Below, piece by piece: positions 26,665 through 35,081 of a stretch of 64,000 nucleotides of DNA; position 1 is the first letter of the stretch; the number at the start of each line of letters is the position of its first letter. Source of the stretch: Marinobacterium rhizophilum DSM 18822 (GTDB taxonomy: Bacteria; Pseudomonadota; Gammaproteobacteria; Pseudomonadales; Balneatricaceae); assembly GCF_000378045.1 (NCBI RefSeq), contig NZ_KB899091.1:124001-188000 (forward strand). Reading direction: 5' to 3'. A program made the position numbers and the translations under genes. A model generated the notes under the pieces. It did no database searches and was not told the origin of the DNA. It saw only the letters and a list, made by a program, of their open reading frames with translations.

Positions 26665-29079
26665 ATGGGACTGTTCAAACGATTACTGGAAAAGCTGGGC
26701 TTCAGTGAGCCCGCCTCGCTGAGTGCCGACGAAGTCATGGCAGAGGAGCGAAAGCTGATTGAGGAAAACCTGGCCCTTCACTTCGATACGCAATACCGCG
26801 ATTATCTTGACACCGATTACCGCGACTTCGTCGACAACCAGTACCGGGAGTATGTGCGCGAGCACTATACCTTCGTAAAGCCGGAAGACTATCCCCACAA
26901 GGAGCGTCCCTGGTACGGGCTGGCGCTATCAGGCGGCGGCATTCGCTCCGCCTCCTTTGCCATCGGAGTGATTCAGGCGCTGCGCAATCGTTACCTGTTC
27001 GAGGGCAAGCCATCGCTGTTCGACAAGCTGGCTTATTTATCCACCGTATCCGGTGGTGGCTATACCGGTGCGGCCCTGAGCTGGTATCAAAAGGTATTCA
27101 AGATTTTTCCCTTTGGCGAAATCGACAGCTATGCCGGCAGCAAATACAGTACCGCGCCCGGCAACAGAATTCTCAGTTACATTCGCCAACACGGCAATTA
27201 CCTGACTCCCGCCCAACTGGGCGTCGCCTCCCTGGCGGGCTCGGTACTGCTGAGTGTCATTCACTCGGTGGTGGCCTACACCCTGCTGATCAGCCTGGCG
27301 ATGTTTTCGCTGTCGCTGCTGATCACGACCGGAATACTGGACCCACTGTTGAACCTGAGCGCGATCAACACCGCCAGTTTTGAGCAGTTGCTGCAACGCA
27401 TCCCCACGACTGTCGCAGGGCTGCAGCAGGAGCAGATTCTGGCCAAGCCCCACAGGATTGAATTTACGGTCTTTTTCCTCAATGCCGCCGGTGCCATGGC
27501 CACTATCTTTTTTGTCACGGCTTTTGCCTATGCACTGAGCACTGTGTTTCAGACAGTATTCGCACGCGCCTACTGCTACCGAGTGAAGATTCAGCGCACC
27601 CTGGGCCTACTGTTACAGGGCATTGCGGTTACGCTGTTTTTTGCCGCCGTGCCACTGGCTGCGCTGCTCATCTTCGGCGTCAGCCTGGACGTCACCGACA
27701 AGGGGCTCTACAGCTCGATGATTTCCGGTCTGGTCGGTATTCTGCTGTCTATTCGCCAGTTCCGCATGACGACCGAGTCAGGTAACGAAAAAAGCGCCAC
27801 CCAGGGCGTGCTCACGCGCCTGCTGACCATAATCAGTACCCTGCTGTTTATCTTCTTTATCTTTCTGGTGGCCTATATCCTGGCGGAAGTCGTGCACCAG
27901 CACCTGCGGGACGATACCAGTTACCTTTGGCCGGTGCTGTACATTCTTGCCGCCATCAGCATACCGTTTTTTGTCAATATCAATCAGGTGTCACCCCACA
28001 AGATGTACCGCGACCGCCTGATGGAAACCTTCCTCAAGGCGCCGGAAGTGGACCCAACCGCCCCGCTGTGCCAACGGGGCGCCGAGGCCAACACCACCAC
28101 CCTGAGCGACATCGCAGCCTCGCCCAACTGGTCGCCCTATCACCTGATCAACTGCAACATCATCCTTAATAATGCTGTTACACCCCGGTACCGTGGACGA
28201 CTCGGCGACAGCTTTCTGTTGTCGTCGCTGTATTGCGGCAGCGATGCCACGCGGTACACAACCGCCGAGCACTTCGCCAAGGGCGGCATGACCCTGGCGA
28301 CCGCCATGTCCATTTCAGGCGCTGCCGAAAACCCGCATTCCGGTGTTTCGGGCACCGGCAGCAGCACCAATCCGTTCATGTCTTTCATTCTGACCTTTCT
28401 GGGTCTGCGTCTGGGCTACTGGGCCTACAACCCATCCACGCCCTTGCACGCCCTGCAGCGATACATGCGACCCAACTACATGCTGCCGGGCCTGCGCAGC
28501 CTGCTTAATTTTGGCCATGCCGAAGACAGCATACTGGTTGAGCTTTCCGACGGCGGGCATTTTGACAATACCGGTCTGTATGAGCTGGTACGTCGGCGCA
28601 CGCCGGTTATCATACTGTCAGACGCCGGCGCCGACCCCGACGCCACCTTTGACGACTTTGGCAATGCCATCGAGCGCATTCGGGTCGATTTCGGTATTTC
28701 GATTCGCTTTAACGACCCCGACTTTGACCTGTCAGGGGTACTGCCCGGCAGCAGCGCGGCCAACAGCAACGACAACGGCCAGCTGTACGACGAAAAATAC
28801 CAGCTGTCGGAGCGCGGCTTTGCCATTGGTGACATCGTCTATCCTGACGCCGGTACCGAAAAAGCCTTTGTCGGCCGCTTTGTCTTTATCAAGGCCAGCC
28901 TGACCCGCGACCTTCCGGGCGATCTGTATGCCTACAAACTGGCCAATCCGAGCTATCCGAACCAGCCGACGGTCGACCAGTTCTTTGATGAACGCCAGTT
29001 CGAGGCCTATAGAGAACTCGGTTACCAGCTGACGCGCCAGATGATCAGCAACAACAAGGCCATGAAACTGTTGCCTTGA
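26665..29079 (+). CDS. Patatin/cPLA2-like phospholipase with inserted membrane domain
   Basis: 804 residues. Oxyanion loop ALSGGGIRSASFAIG (GGGIRS at 90-95), nucleophile Ser129 in STVSGGGYTG, and the catalytic Asp629 in LSDGGHFDNTGLYELV, which is the DGG/A motif. About 500 residues separate Ser and Asp, much more than in ordinary patatins; residues about 175-450 between them hold roughly six hydrophobic segments (for example VLLSVIHSVVAYTLLISLAM, LFIFFIFLVAYILAEVV, WPVLYILAAISIPFF). The N-terminus has three eight-residue repeats (TQYRDYLD, TDYRDFVD, NQYREYVR). Probably an inner-membrane lipid acyl hydrolase. It lies 49 bases after the GMC gene in the same direction. Confidence 0.8.
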   Translation: MGLFKRLLEKLGFSEPASLSADEVMAEERKLIEENLALHFDTQYRDYLDTDYRDFVDNQYREYVREHYTFVKPEDYPHKERPWYGLALSGGGIRSASFAIGVIQALRNRYLFEGKPSLFDKLAYLSTVSGGGYTGAALSWYQKVFKIFPFGEIDSYAGSKYSTAPGNRILSYIRQHGNYLTPAQLGVASLAGSVLLSVIHSVVAYTLLISLAMFSLSLLITTGILDPLLNLSAINTASFEQLLQRIPTTVAGLQQEQILAKPHRIEFTVFFLNAAGAMATIFFVTAFAYALSTVFQTVFARAYCYRVKIQRTLGLLLQGIAVTLFFAAVPLAALLIFGVSLDVTDKGLYSSMISGLVGILLSIRQFRMTTESGNEKSATQGVLTRLLTIISTLLFIFFIFLVAYILAEVVHQHLRDDTSYLWPVLYILAAISIPFFVNINQVSPHKMYRDRLMETFLKAPEVDPTAPLCQRGAEANTTTLSDIAASPNWSPYHLINCNIILNNAVTPRYRGRLGDSFLLSSLYCGSDATRYTTAEHFAKGGMTLATAMSISGAAENPHSGVSGTGSSTNPFMSFILTFLGLRLGYWAYNPSTPLHALQRYMRPNYMLPGLRSLLNFGHAEDSILVELSDGGHFDNTGLYELVRRRTPVIILSDAGADPDATFDDFGNAIERIRVDFGISIRFNDPDFDLSGVLPGSSAANSNDNGQLYDEKYQLSERGFAIGDIVYPDAGTEKAFVGRFVFIKASLTRDLPGDLYAYKLANPSYPNQPTVDQFFDERQFEAYRELGYQLTRQMISNNKAMKLLP

Positions 29080-29291
29080 GGTGTTCTTCGACGACCGCCA
29101 GTTCGAACACCAACGCCGGGAACTCGGTTACCCGCTGACGCGCCAGATGATCGGCAACAACAAGGCCATGAAACTGCTGCCTTGAGGTGTTCTTCGACGA
29201 CCGCCAGTTCGAACACCAACGCCGGGAACTCGGTTACCCGCTGACGCGTCAGATGATCGGCAACAACAAGGCCATGAAACTGCTGCCCTGA
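28979..29291 (+). repeat. Three tandem copies of the patatin 3' end
   Basis: The last 34 codons of the lipase gene are followed by two further 106-base copies (29080-29185 and 29186-29291). Copies 2 and 3 differ from each other at about two positions, and each would encode VFFDDRQFEHQRRELGY then PLTRQMIGNNKAMKLLP and a stop. Copy 1, in the gene, is clearly more divergent (QFFDERQFEAYRELGYQL). The unit length is not a multiple of three, and each copy ends with its own TGA. Confidence 0.85.
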
Positions 29292-29314
29292 ACCTGCACA
29301 GGCGTAAATGAAAA

Positions 29315-29346
29315 TAGCCCTCCTGCATCGAAGTGCAGAAGGGCTA
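29315..29346 (+). terminator. Strong hairpin after the cytochrome/GMC/patatin set
   Basis: TAGCCCT and CTGCA arms pair with TGCAG and AGGGCTA around a TCGAAG loop. There is no T run, and the 3' arm ends exactly at the left end of the MITE-like element, so the terminator may have been interrupted by that element. Confidence 0.5.
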
Positions 29347-29510
29347 GCAGCCTGTCGGACTTACCACTGATCTACTGCGGAAAAGCCGATCTTGGTCATT
29401 TTTCGTACTCCTTATTGTTAAATAGAACCACTATTTGCCTCAAAAGAGTTCAAAAACTAACTCAAGTCGGTCTTTCCCTCGCTACGACCGGCCAAGCCCG
29501 ACAGACTGCT
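29346..29510 (+). mobile_element. MITE-like repeat, short copy
   Basis: Non-coding 165-base element with inverted ends (AGCAGCCTGTCGGACTTA against AAGCCCGACAGACTGCT read on the other strand). Nearly its whole length aligns to the reverse complement of 55202-55438, but about 70 central bases are absent here. It lies between the lipase gene 3' repeats and the ahpF remnant. Confidence 0.7.
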
Positions 29511-29537
29511 CGAGAAAAGCGTGGCATCTAGGCATTA

Positions 29538-30083
29538 TCAGGCAGCGGCAACCGTCTCACTTTCACCGATGGGTTCACGTATCAGATAGTCAAAGGCCCC
29601 CAGGGCTGTAGTGGCTCCACTGCCCATGGAGATAACGATCTGCTTGAAGGGCACCGTCGTCACATCACCGGCGGCAAACACGCCACGCAGCGAGGTTTCG
29701 CCACGGCTACCGATCTCGATCCCGCCCTGCGGACTCAACGCTATATCGCCCTGCAGCCATTCGGTGTTGGGCACCAGTCCAATCTGCACAAAGATTCCGG
29801 CAAGCGCCAGATCCTGGCTTTCACCACTGTCGCGCTCGGTGTATCGCAACCCGGTAACCCGCTGGCCATCGCCAAGCACCTCGGTCGTCTGGGCCTGGGT
29901 AATGATACGGATATTACCCATGGAACGCGCCTTGCGCTGCAGCACTTCATCGGCCCGCAACTCTGCGCCAAATTCCAGTACCGTGACATGAGTCACGATG
30001 CCTGCAAGATCGATAGCCGCCTCGATGCCTGAATTGCCGCCACCGACCACCGCAACGGACTTACTCTCGAACCGGGCATGGCT
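29538..30083 (-). pseudogene. ahpF: Truncated alkyl hydroperoxide reductase subunit F (C-terminal third)
   Basis: The minus frame reads [20 protein letters not shown], then [68 protein letters not shown] (read in two parts) and [22 protein letters not shown], which is the NAD-binding and distal FAD part of AhpF. The sequence of the family upstream of the NAD domain, including the CxxC redox pair and the glutaredoxin-like domain, is missing: similarity stops near 30083 where A+T-rich intergenic DNA begins. No ahpC is adjacent. The first internal ATG/GTG has no ribosome site, so it is probably silent. Confidence 0.8.
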
Positions 30084-30242
30084 CTAAATCAATTAACATT
30101 AACCTAATAATAGGTATTAACTATAAAAAAGACCATTGCTCAGACACCGCACTGACACGCAGGCTGGTGTGGCGTTCACGGTGAGCTATCGCCGCATCAA
30201 GCAAGATCCAATGTGCTGCATCGCTTAGCTGGGCAGCCATCC

Positions 30243-30256
30243 TTGATACAGGTCAA
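30243..30256 (+). promoter_or_regulatory. Anr/FNR box before hemN
   Basis: TTGAT-ACAG-GTCAA matches the Anr/FNR consensus TTGAT-N4-RTCAA. It is 65 bases before the hemN start, fitting activation of oxygen-independent heme synthesis at low oxygen. Confidence 0.7.
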
Positions 30257-30320
30257 ATGCAGTGCCGGGTCATTGCTTTAAAATGCCCGTTTCACGATTG
30301 ATTTGGACGACCATCAGGCC

Positions 30321-31709
30321 ATGCAGAATGAAATCGCCTGGGATAACGAACTGATTCGGCGTTACGACCAGCCTGGGCCGCGTTATACCTCTTACCCCAC
30401 CGCAGTGCAGTTCTCTGAAAATTTCGGAGCACAGGACTACAGCCGCGAAGCGCTGAACAGCAACGCCACCGGCAAACCGCTGTCGCTGTACTTCCATATC
30501 CCTTTCTGCGCCAGCCTCTGCTACTACTGCGGCTGCAACAAGATCATCACCGGGGATCGCGCCAGGGCACAGCCCTATCTCGACACGCTGCACAAGGAGA
30601 TCAGGCTGCAGGCTGAGCTGTTCGATACCGATCAGCGCATCGTGGAACAACTCCACTGGGGCGGCGGTACGCCGACCTTTATCAGCCCACAGCATATGCA
30701 TGAACTGATGGACGCAACAGGTCGCCACTTCAAACTGCTGGATGACGACAGCGGCGACTACTCCATCGAGATCGATCCGCGGGAAGCCGATGACAAGACG
30801 CTGGAAACGCTGCGCGCAATCGGCTTCAACCGCATAAGCCTGGGTGTGCAGGATTTCAATCCCGCAGTACAGCAGGCGGTCAACCGTATACAGTCACCGC
30901 AGCTTACCGGCGACGTGCTTTCCAAGGTGCGCGAACTGGGTTTCCGCTCCACCAATATCGACCTGATATACGGCCTGCCGCTACAAACGGTGGATACATT
31001 TGCACAAACGCTCGAGCAGGTCATAGCGATGAACCCTGATCGACTGTCCGTATTCAATTACGCACACCTGCCCGAGCGGCTTAAATCCCAGCGCCTCATT
31101 CACAGCAAGGACCTTCCCTCCCCGGCCGAGAAGTTAAAACTGCTGGAGATCACTATCGCGTACCTGATCGGCGCCGGTTACGTCTACATTGGCATGGATC
31201 ATTTCGCCAAGCCCGACGATGCGCTGGCGCAGGCACAAAAGGCAGGCCTCATGCACCGCAACTTTCAGGGCTACACGACCCACGCAGAGTGTGACCTGGT
31301 GGCCATGGGCGTTTCTTCCATCAGCCAGGTGGGCGACACCTACTGCCAGAATGCGTATAAGATTAACGACTATCAGAATGCCATCGAGGGCGGCGCACTC
31401 GCGACCATTAAGGGGCTACGGCTTAACAGGGATGACCTGATCCGCCGTGCCGCCATCAACCAGCTGATCTGCCACTTTCAGCTGGATGGCGACACTTTTG
31501 GCGCGCAGCAGGGCATCGACTTTGCCCAATATTTTGCCCGCGAACTGGCGCTGCTGCAGCAACACCAGCGTGATGGCCTGGTGGAAATCGATCACAACCG
31601 ACTGCGCATCACATCGCGCGGAAGACTGCTGGTGCGCAGCATCTGCATGGTTTTTGATCGCTACCTCAACCAGGATGCGCTCGAACAGCGTTACTCTCGC
31701 GTGATCTGA
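30321..31709 (+). CDS. hemN: Oxygen-independent coproporphyrinogen III oxidase
   Basis: 462 residues from the ATG at 30321; a TTG six codons upstream is less likely because the family starts close to IAWDNELIRRYDQPGPRYTS. Radical SAM cluster ligands Cys63, Cys67 and Cys70 in FCASLCYYCGCNK, with the GGGTPTF motif (HWGGGTPTFIS), SIEIDPRE and GFNRISLGVQDFNP. It decarboxylates two propionates of coproporphyrinogen III anaerobically in heme synthesis. It is monocistronic behind the Anr box; full length for the family. Confidence 0.93.
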   Translation: MQNEIAWDNELIRRYDQPGPRYTSYPTAVQFSENFGAQDYSREALNSNATGKPLSLYFHIPFCASLCYYCGCNKIITGDRARAQPYLDTLHKEIRLQAELFDTDQRIVEQLHWGGGTPTFISPQHMHELMDATGRHFKLLDDDSGDYSIEIDPREADDKTLETLRAIGFNRISLGVQDFNPAVQQAVNRIQSPQLTGDVLSKVRELGFRSTNIDLIYGLPLQTVDTFAQTLEQVIAMNPDRLSVFNYAHLPERLKSQRLIHSKDLPSPAEKLKLLEITIAYLIGAGYVYIGMDHFAKPDDALAQAQKAGLMHRNFQGYTTHAECDLVAMGVSSISQVGDTYCQNAYKINDYQNAIEGGALATIKGLRLNRDDLIRRAAINQLICHFQLDGDTFGAQQGIDFAQYFARELALLQQHQRDGLVEIDHNRLRITSRGRLLVRSICMVFDRYLNQDALEQRYSRVI

Positions 31710-31782
31710 TCTGAGCGGAGGATGGCTCTTGGCCATTGCACGCTCCTAAGTACGTTCACTCGAGTCTGCGCGAGCACCTGTT

Positions 31783-32814
31783 TCAGGGGGGGCGTGCTGA
31801 CAGCAGTCCGGGATACTTGCGCAATGCTGCCCGCAGCTGATGATAGGTCAACCCCAGGTCCTGTGCTGCGCGGCGCTGGTTAAACTGCGCCGCCGCCAGC
31901 GCATCACGAATCAAAGATTGCTCAAACTCGGCGACCTTGGCCCGCAGGCCAACAGGCTTGTCGTCAGGGTCCGTCGTTTGCGACGGCTCCCCGACACTTG
32001 CTGCAGCAGCGACGTCCTCAGCTGGCCGCGGGCGGTGCCAGGGCGTGGAGAAGGGGTCCAGTACAATATGGCCAACGGGCTGCGCCGGGTCGCCATTGCG
32101 GTAAATACTGCGCTCGACCACATTTTTCAGCTCGCGCACGTTGCCCGGCCAGTCGTACTGCAGCAATTGCGCCAGCGCATCGGCATCAAAGCCCGCAAAC
32201 CATTCGTAACCGAGTTCCCGGCACATGCGCTGTGCAAAATGCTCGGCCAGCTCGACGATATCATCGCGTCGAAAGCGCAATGGCGGCACATTGACCACAT
32301 CAAAGGCCAGGCGGTCGAGCAAATCGGCACGAAAGCGTCCATCGTTCACCGCCCGGGGCAAATCCTCATTGGTGGCCGCCACCACCCGCACGTCGGTTTG
32401 CAGCGTTTTGCTGCCCCCCAGGCGTTCAAAGCGGCCATATTCAATAATGCGCAGCAGTTTTTCCTGTACCCGCACCGAGGCGGTCGACAACTCGTCAAGA
32501 AACAGAGTGCCGCCTTCCGCACGCTCAAACAGCCCTGCACGGGCACGGATGGCCCCGGTAAAGGCTCCTGCTTCGTGGCCAAAAAGCTCAGACTCCAACA
32601 GCGACTCGCTCATGGCGCCACAGTTAACCTGCAGATAGGGCTGTTGCCAGCGCGTCGACAAGTAGTGCAGACGCTCGGCAATCAGCTCCTTGCCGGTACC
32701 CCGCTCACCGATGACCAGTATCGGCCGGTTCAGCGGCGCAAGGCGGGATACCTGGCTAAGCACCTGGTGAAAGCCCTCGGAACTGCCGACCAATGCCGGC
32801 CTTTGATCAGCCAT
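31783..32814 (-). CDS. pspF: Phage shock protein operon activator PspF
   Basis: 343 residues. AAA+ sigma54 activator without an N-terminal sensor domain: Walker A GERGTGKE, GAFTGA loop in HEAGAFTGAIRARAG, Walker B GGTLFLDEL, RFRADLLDRLAF and a C-terminal helix-turn-helix (NQRRAAQDLGLTYHQLRAAL). In E. coli, PspF is held inactive by PspA and released on membrane stress. Divergent from pspABC, separated by an A+T-rich region with the sigma54 promoter and likely upstream activator sites. ATG at 32814 chosen because the frame before it holds only TTG-GTG-TAT. Confidence 0.92.
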   Translation of the reverse strand: MADQRPALVGSSEGFHQVLSQVSRLAPLNRPILVIGERGTGKELIAERLHYLSTRWQQPYLQVNCGAMSESLLESELFGHEAGAFTGAIRARAGLFERAEGGTLFLDELSTASVRVQEKLLRIIEYGRFERLGGSKTLQTDVRVVAATNEDLPRAVNDGRFRADLLDRLAFDVVNVPPLRFRRDDIVELAEHFAQRMCRELGYEWFAGFDADALAQLLQYDWPGNVRELKNVVERSIYRNGDPAQPVGHIVLDPFSTPWHRPRPAEDVAAAASVGEPSQTTDPDDKPVGLRAKVAEFEQSLIRDALAAAQFNQRRAAQDLGLTYHQLRAALRKYPGLLSARPP

Positions 32815-32819
32815 ATACA

Positions 32820-32940
32820 CCAACTAATTAACTATTTAGCTAAAATTTAGCTTATTTGACTAAAAAATAAAGTCACTTTTTGGCTGCATGAGTGATCATG
32901 TCACACTAAATATCTTTAGTTTCAGTCAGATAGCATGACC
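32820..32940. promoter_or_regulatory. Candidate PspF upstream activating region
   Basis: A+T-rich tract between pspF and pspA with repeated TTTAGCTAAA-like, TTTAGCTTAT and TTGACTAAAA motifs, located upstream of the -24 element as expected for PspF enhancer sites. Assignment is by position and composition only. Confidence 0.4.
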
Positions 32941-32956
32941 TGGCACGGGTATCGCT
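32941..32956 (+). promoter_or_regulatory. Sigma54 promoter of pspABC
   Basis: TGGCAC, five bases, then TCGCT: the GG and GC dinucleotides are 12 bases apart as required for -24/-12. It is 40 bases before the pspA ATG. Confidence 0.75.
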
Positions 32957-32995
32957 TTGACTAGATGGAGACCAACACTACAGGAGCAACGCATC

Positions 32996-33673
32996 ATGGG
33001 CATCTTTTCACGCTTTGGTGACATCATTAACGCCAACATCACCGCCCTGCTCGACCGCGCCGAAGATCCGGCCAAAATGATCCGCATGATGATTCAGGAA
33101 ATGGAAGACACCCTGGTGGAAGTACGCACAACCTCTGCTCGGGTCATCGCCGATCGCAAGTCGCTGCAGCGGCGCCTGGAACGCCTGGCCGACGAAGCCG
33201 CCGAGTGGGAACGCAAGGCACGCCTGGCAATTAACAAGGGGCGGGAAGACTTGGCCCGGGCAGCACTGGGCGAACAGCAGGCGGTCGAAGACGCGCTCAA
33301 ACAAGCCCAACAGGAGCTTGCCGCCATCGAAGAACAGCTGACGGTATTGCACGAGGAAATTGGCCAGCTGCAGCAAAAGCTGGACGATGCCAAGGCCAAG
33401 CAAAAATCGCTGCAGGTGCGCGAGCAAACCAGCCGCTCACGCATGGATATCCGCCGCGCCGGCAACCGCGACAAACTGGAAGAAGCCTTTCGCAAGTTTG
33501 AGACATATGAGCGGCGCATGGACACCATGGAAGCCGAGCTTGAATCACAGGACCTGGGTCGCAATCCAAGCCTCAACGAACAGTTCGAGGACATGGAACG
33601 CAGTGATCAGGTCGAGGATGCACTGGCCGCACTGAAAGCACGCATGAAAGCAGCCCAGAGGAGCCAGGATTAA
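32996..33673 (+). CDS. pspA: Phage shock protein A
   Basis: 225 residues from the ATG at 32996 (AGGAG nine bases upstream). PspA/IM30 family: amphipathic N-terminus MGIFSRFGDIINANI, RAEDPAKMIRMMIQEMEDTL split at residues 16-35, and long coiled coil to the C-terminus. It binds the inner membrane during envelope stress and inhibits PspF. First gene of pspABC, its stop overlapping the pspB ATG by one base. Confidence 0.95.
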   Translation: MGIFSRFGDIINANITALLDRAEDPAKMIRMMIQEMEDTLVEVRTTSARVIADRKSLQRRLERLADEAAEWERKARLAINKGREDLARAALGEQQAVEDALKQAQQELAAIEEQLTVLHEEIGQLQQKLDDAKAKQKSLQVREQTSRSRMDIRRAGNRDKLEEAFRKFETYERRMDTMEAELESQDLGRNPSLNEQFEDMERSDQVEDALAALKARMKAAQRSQD

Positions 33674-33930
33674 TGTCTACCATGATGTTCTTCTTCGTGC
33701 CGACGGTGATTTTTCTCACCGTCGTGGCTCCCATGTGGCTGTTGCTGCACTACTGGACCCGCGCGCGCTTCAACAAGGGCATGTCCGGCGATGAGCGCCA
33801 GCAACTGGAAGAAACGCTGGCCCTGGCTGAACGCCTGGAGCAGCGCGTCCAGACGCTTGAAACCATCCTCGACAATGAACACGCGGGCTGGCGCACCAGC
33901 CGGGACGACGAAAGGCCGCGGCCGCATTAA
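33673..33930 (+). CDS. pspB: Phage shock protein B
   Basis: 85 residues. One N-terminal membrane segment (PTVIFLTVVAPMWLLLHY) followed by a charged coiled-coil tail (ERQQLEETLALAERLEQRVQ). PspB and PspC sense envelope stress and pull PspA off PspF. Start overlaps the pspA stop. Confidence 0.93.
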   Translation: MSTMMFFFVPTVIFLTVVAPMWLLLHYWTRARFNKGMSGDERQQLEETLALAERLEQRVQTLETILDNEHAGWRTSRDDERPRPH

Positions 33931-33994
33931 TTCGCCGCAACACACGCAAAATGACGGGGCGCTCAGACCAGACGCCCAGAAAAAGGAGCTCAGC

Positions 33995-34384
33995 ATGAAC
34001 CCGGCCAACAAACGCAATGGCTATAACCGCAACCTCTACCGCAGTGCCGAAAATGGCTGGCTCGCGGGAGTCTGTGCCGGCCTTGCCGAAAGCTACGGCC
34101 AGCCGGTCTGGCTGGCGCGCATTATCTTCCTGACGCTTTTCCTGTTCAGCGGCAGCCTTGCCGTGCTGCTTTACCTGGCCGGCATTTTCCTGCTCGACCG
34201 ACGCCAGGGCCCCGTGGTGCGCGAAACCGCCCGTAAACCCAGCTTCGACTATGGCACACCGATCAGCACCCGCCTGCGCCAGCTGAATGAACGCATGCAG
34301 GCAGTGGATCGCCGCCTGCAGTCGATGGAGCGCTATGTCACCTCAAGCCGATACCGCTTCAACAAGGAATTCAAAGACCTGTGA
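33995..34384 (+). CDS. pspC: Phage shock protein C
   Basis: 129 residues from the ATG at 33995 with AGGAG seven bases upstream. PspC domain: LYRSAENGWLAGVCAGLAES, then the membrane segment ARIIFLTLFLFSGSLAVLLY, and a C-terminal coiled-coil segment (RLRQLNERMQAVDRRLQSME). 64 bases after pspB. No pspD follows. Confidence 0.93.
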   Translation: MNPANKRNGYNRNLYRSAENGWLAGVCAGLAESYGQPVWLARIIFLTLFLFSGSLAVLLYLAGIFLLDRRQGPVVRETARKPSFDYGTPISTRLRQLNERMQAVDRRLQSMERYVTSSRYRFNKEFKDL

Positions 34385-34438
34385 AGCGCCTTGAACTGTA
34401 TCTTCTCAAACGGGACCGGGACGCGCGCTGAGCACTGA

Positions 34439-34996
34439 TTAATCCAGCTTCCCCACCACGCGATAAATCAGTGCTGCAAGATCGCCGATAACGGGAGCGG
34501 GCTGCTGGCGCAGTGCCGGCTGCAGCACACCTTCGCGACAAAGCGCGCGCAAAACAAAGCGCTGCTGCGCATCCAGCACCACGGCCTGTGCATTCAGTAC
34601 CCGCTCACACCAGTGCTCAAAGCGCTCCTCGAAGGCCGCAAATAACGCCAGCGAGTCCGGCTCCATTTTGTGCCGTTCCCCAAGCATGATGCGATAAATG
34701 GCCAGCATTTGTGGCGGCCCGGTCAGCTCGGCAAAGGCGCGGGGAATCAACTCAAACCACTGCGTCGCGGCGATATCGAGTGCAGCCCGCTGTACCTCGG
34801 AGGCTTCGATCGCCTGCTCCAGCATGGCTTGCCACAGCGCCTGCTTGCTGGGGAAATGACTGTAGACCGTCGGCTTTGACACCCCGGCACTCTGTACCAC
34901 CAGATCAATCGTCGTGCCCTGGTAGCCCCGCTCGCTGAACAGGCGCTGCGCCGTATCCAGGATCAGCTGCTTTTTGGAAGGTCGCCCCCGCGCCAT
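34439..34996 (-). CDS. TetR/AcrR-family regulator divergent from trpBA
   Basis: 185 residues from the ATG at 34996 (AAGGA seven bases upstream). N-terminal helix-turn-helix: ILDTAQRLFSERGYQGTTID and AGVSKPTVYSHFPSKQALW. The C-terminal ligand domain (AAFEERFEHWCERVL, FVLRALCREG) resembles the AcrR-like TetR_C group. It is divergent from trpB with 85 bases between, where a palindrome lies, so it probably controls the trpBA pair and itself. Confidence 0.85.
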   Translation of the reverse strand: MARGRPSKKQLILDTAQRLFSERGYQGTTIDLVVQSAGVSKPTVYSHFPSKQALWQAMLEQAIEASEVQRAALDIAATQWFELIPRAFAELTGPPQMLAIYRIMLGERHKMEPDSLALFAAFEERFEHWCERVLNAQAVVLDAQQRFVLRALCREGVLQPALRQQPAPVIGDLAALIYRVVGKLD

Positions 34997-35044
34997 AAAC
35001 ACATCCTTGAATTTTTGTTGACTGAGGAAAATTTTACTATTATT

Positions 35045-35065
35045 TTAACTAAACGGTATAGTTAA
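35045..35065. promoter_or_regulatory. Palindrome between tetR and trpB
   Basis: Perfect seven-base arms TTAACTA and TAGTTAA separated by seven bases, centred 27 bases before the trpB ATG. Likely operator for the adjacent TetR protein. Confidence 0.55.
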
Positions 35066-35081
35066 TAAATTAAGGTGCGTC

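Noticed and set aside
28979-29291. CRISPR-like array
   Set aside because: The repeats are contiguous, without spacers, and are clearly copies of the gene end.
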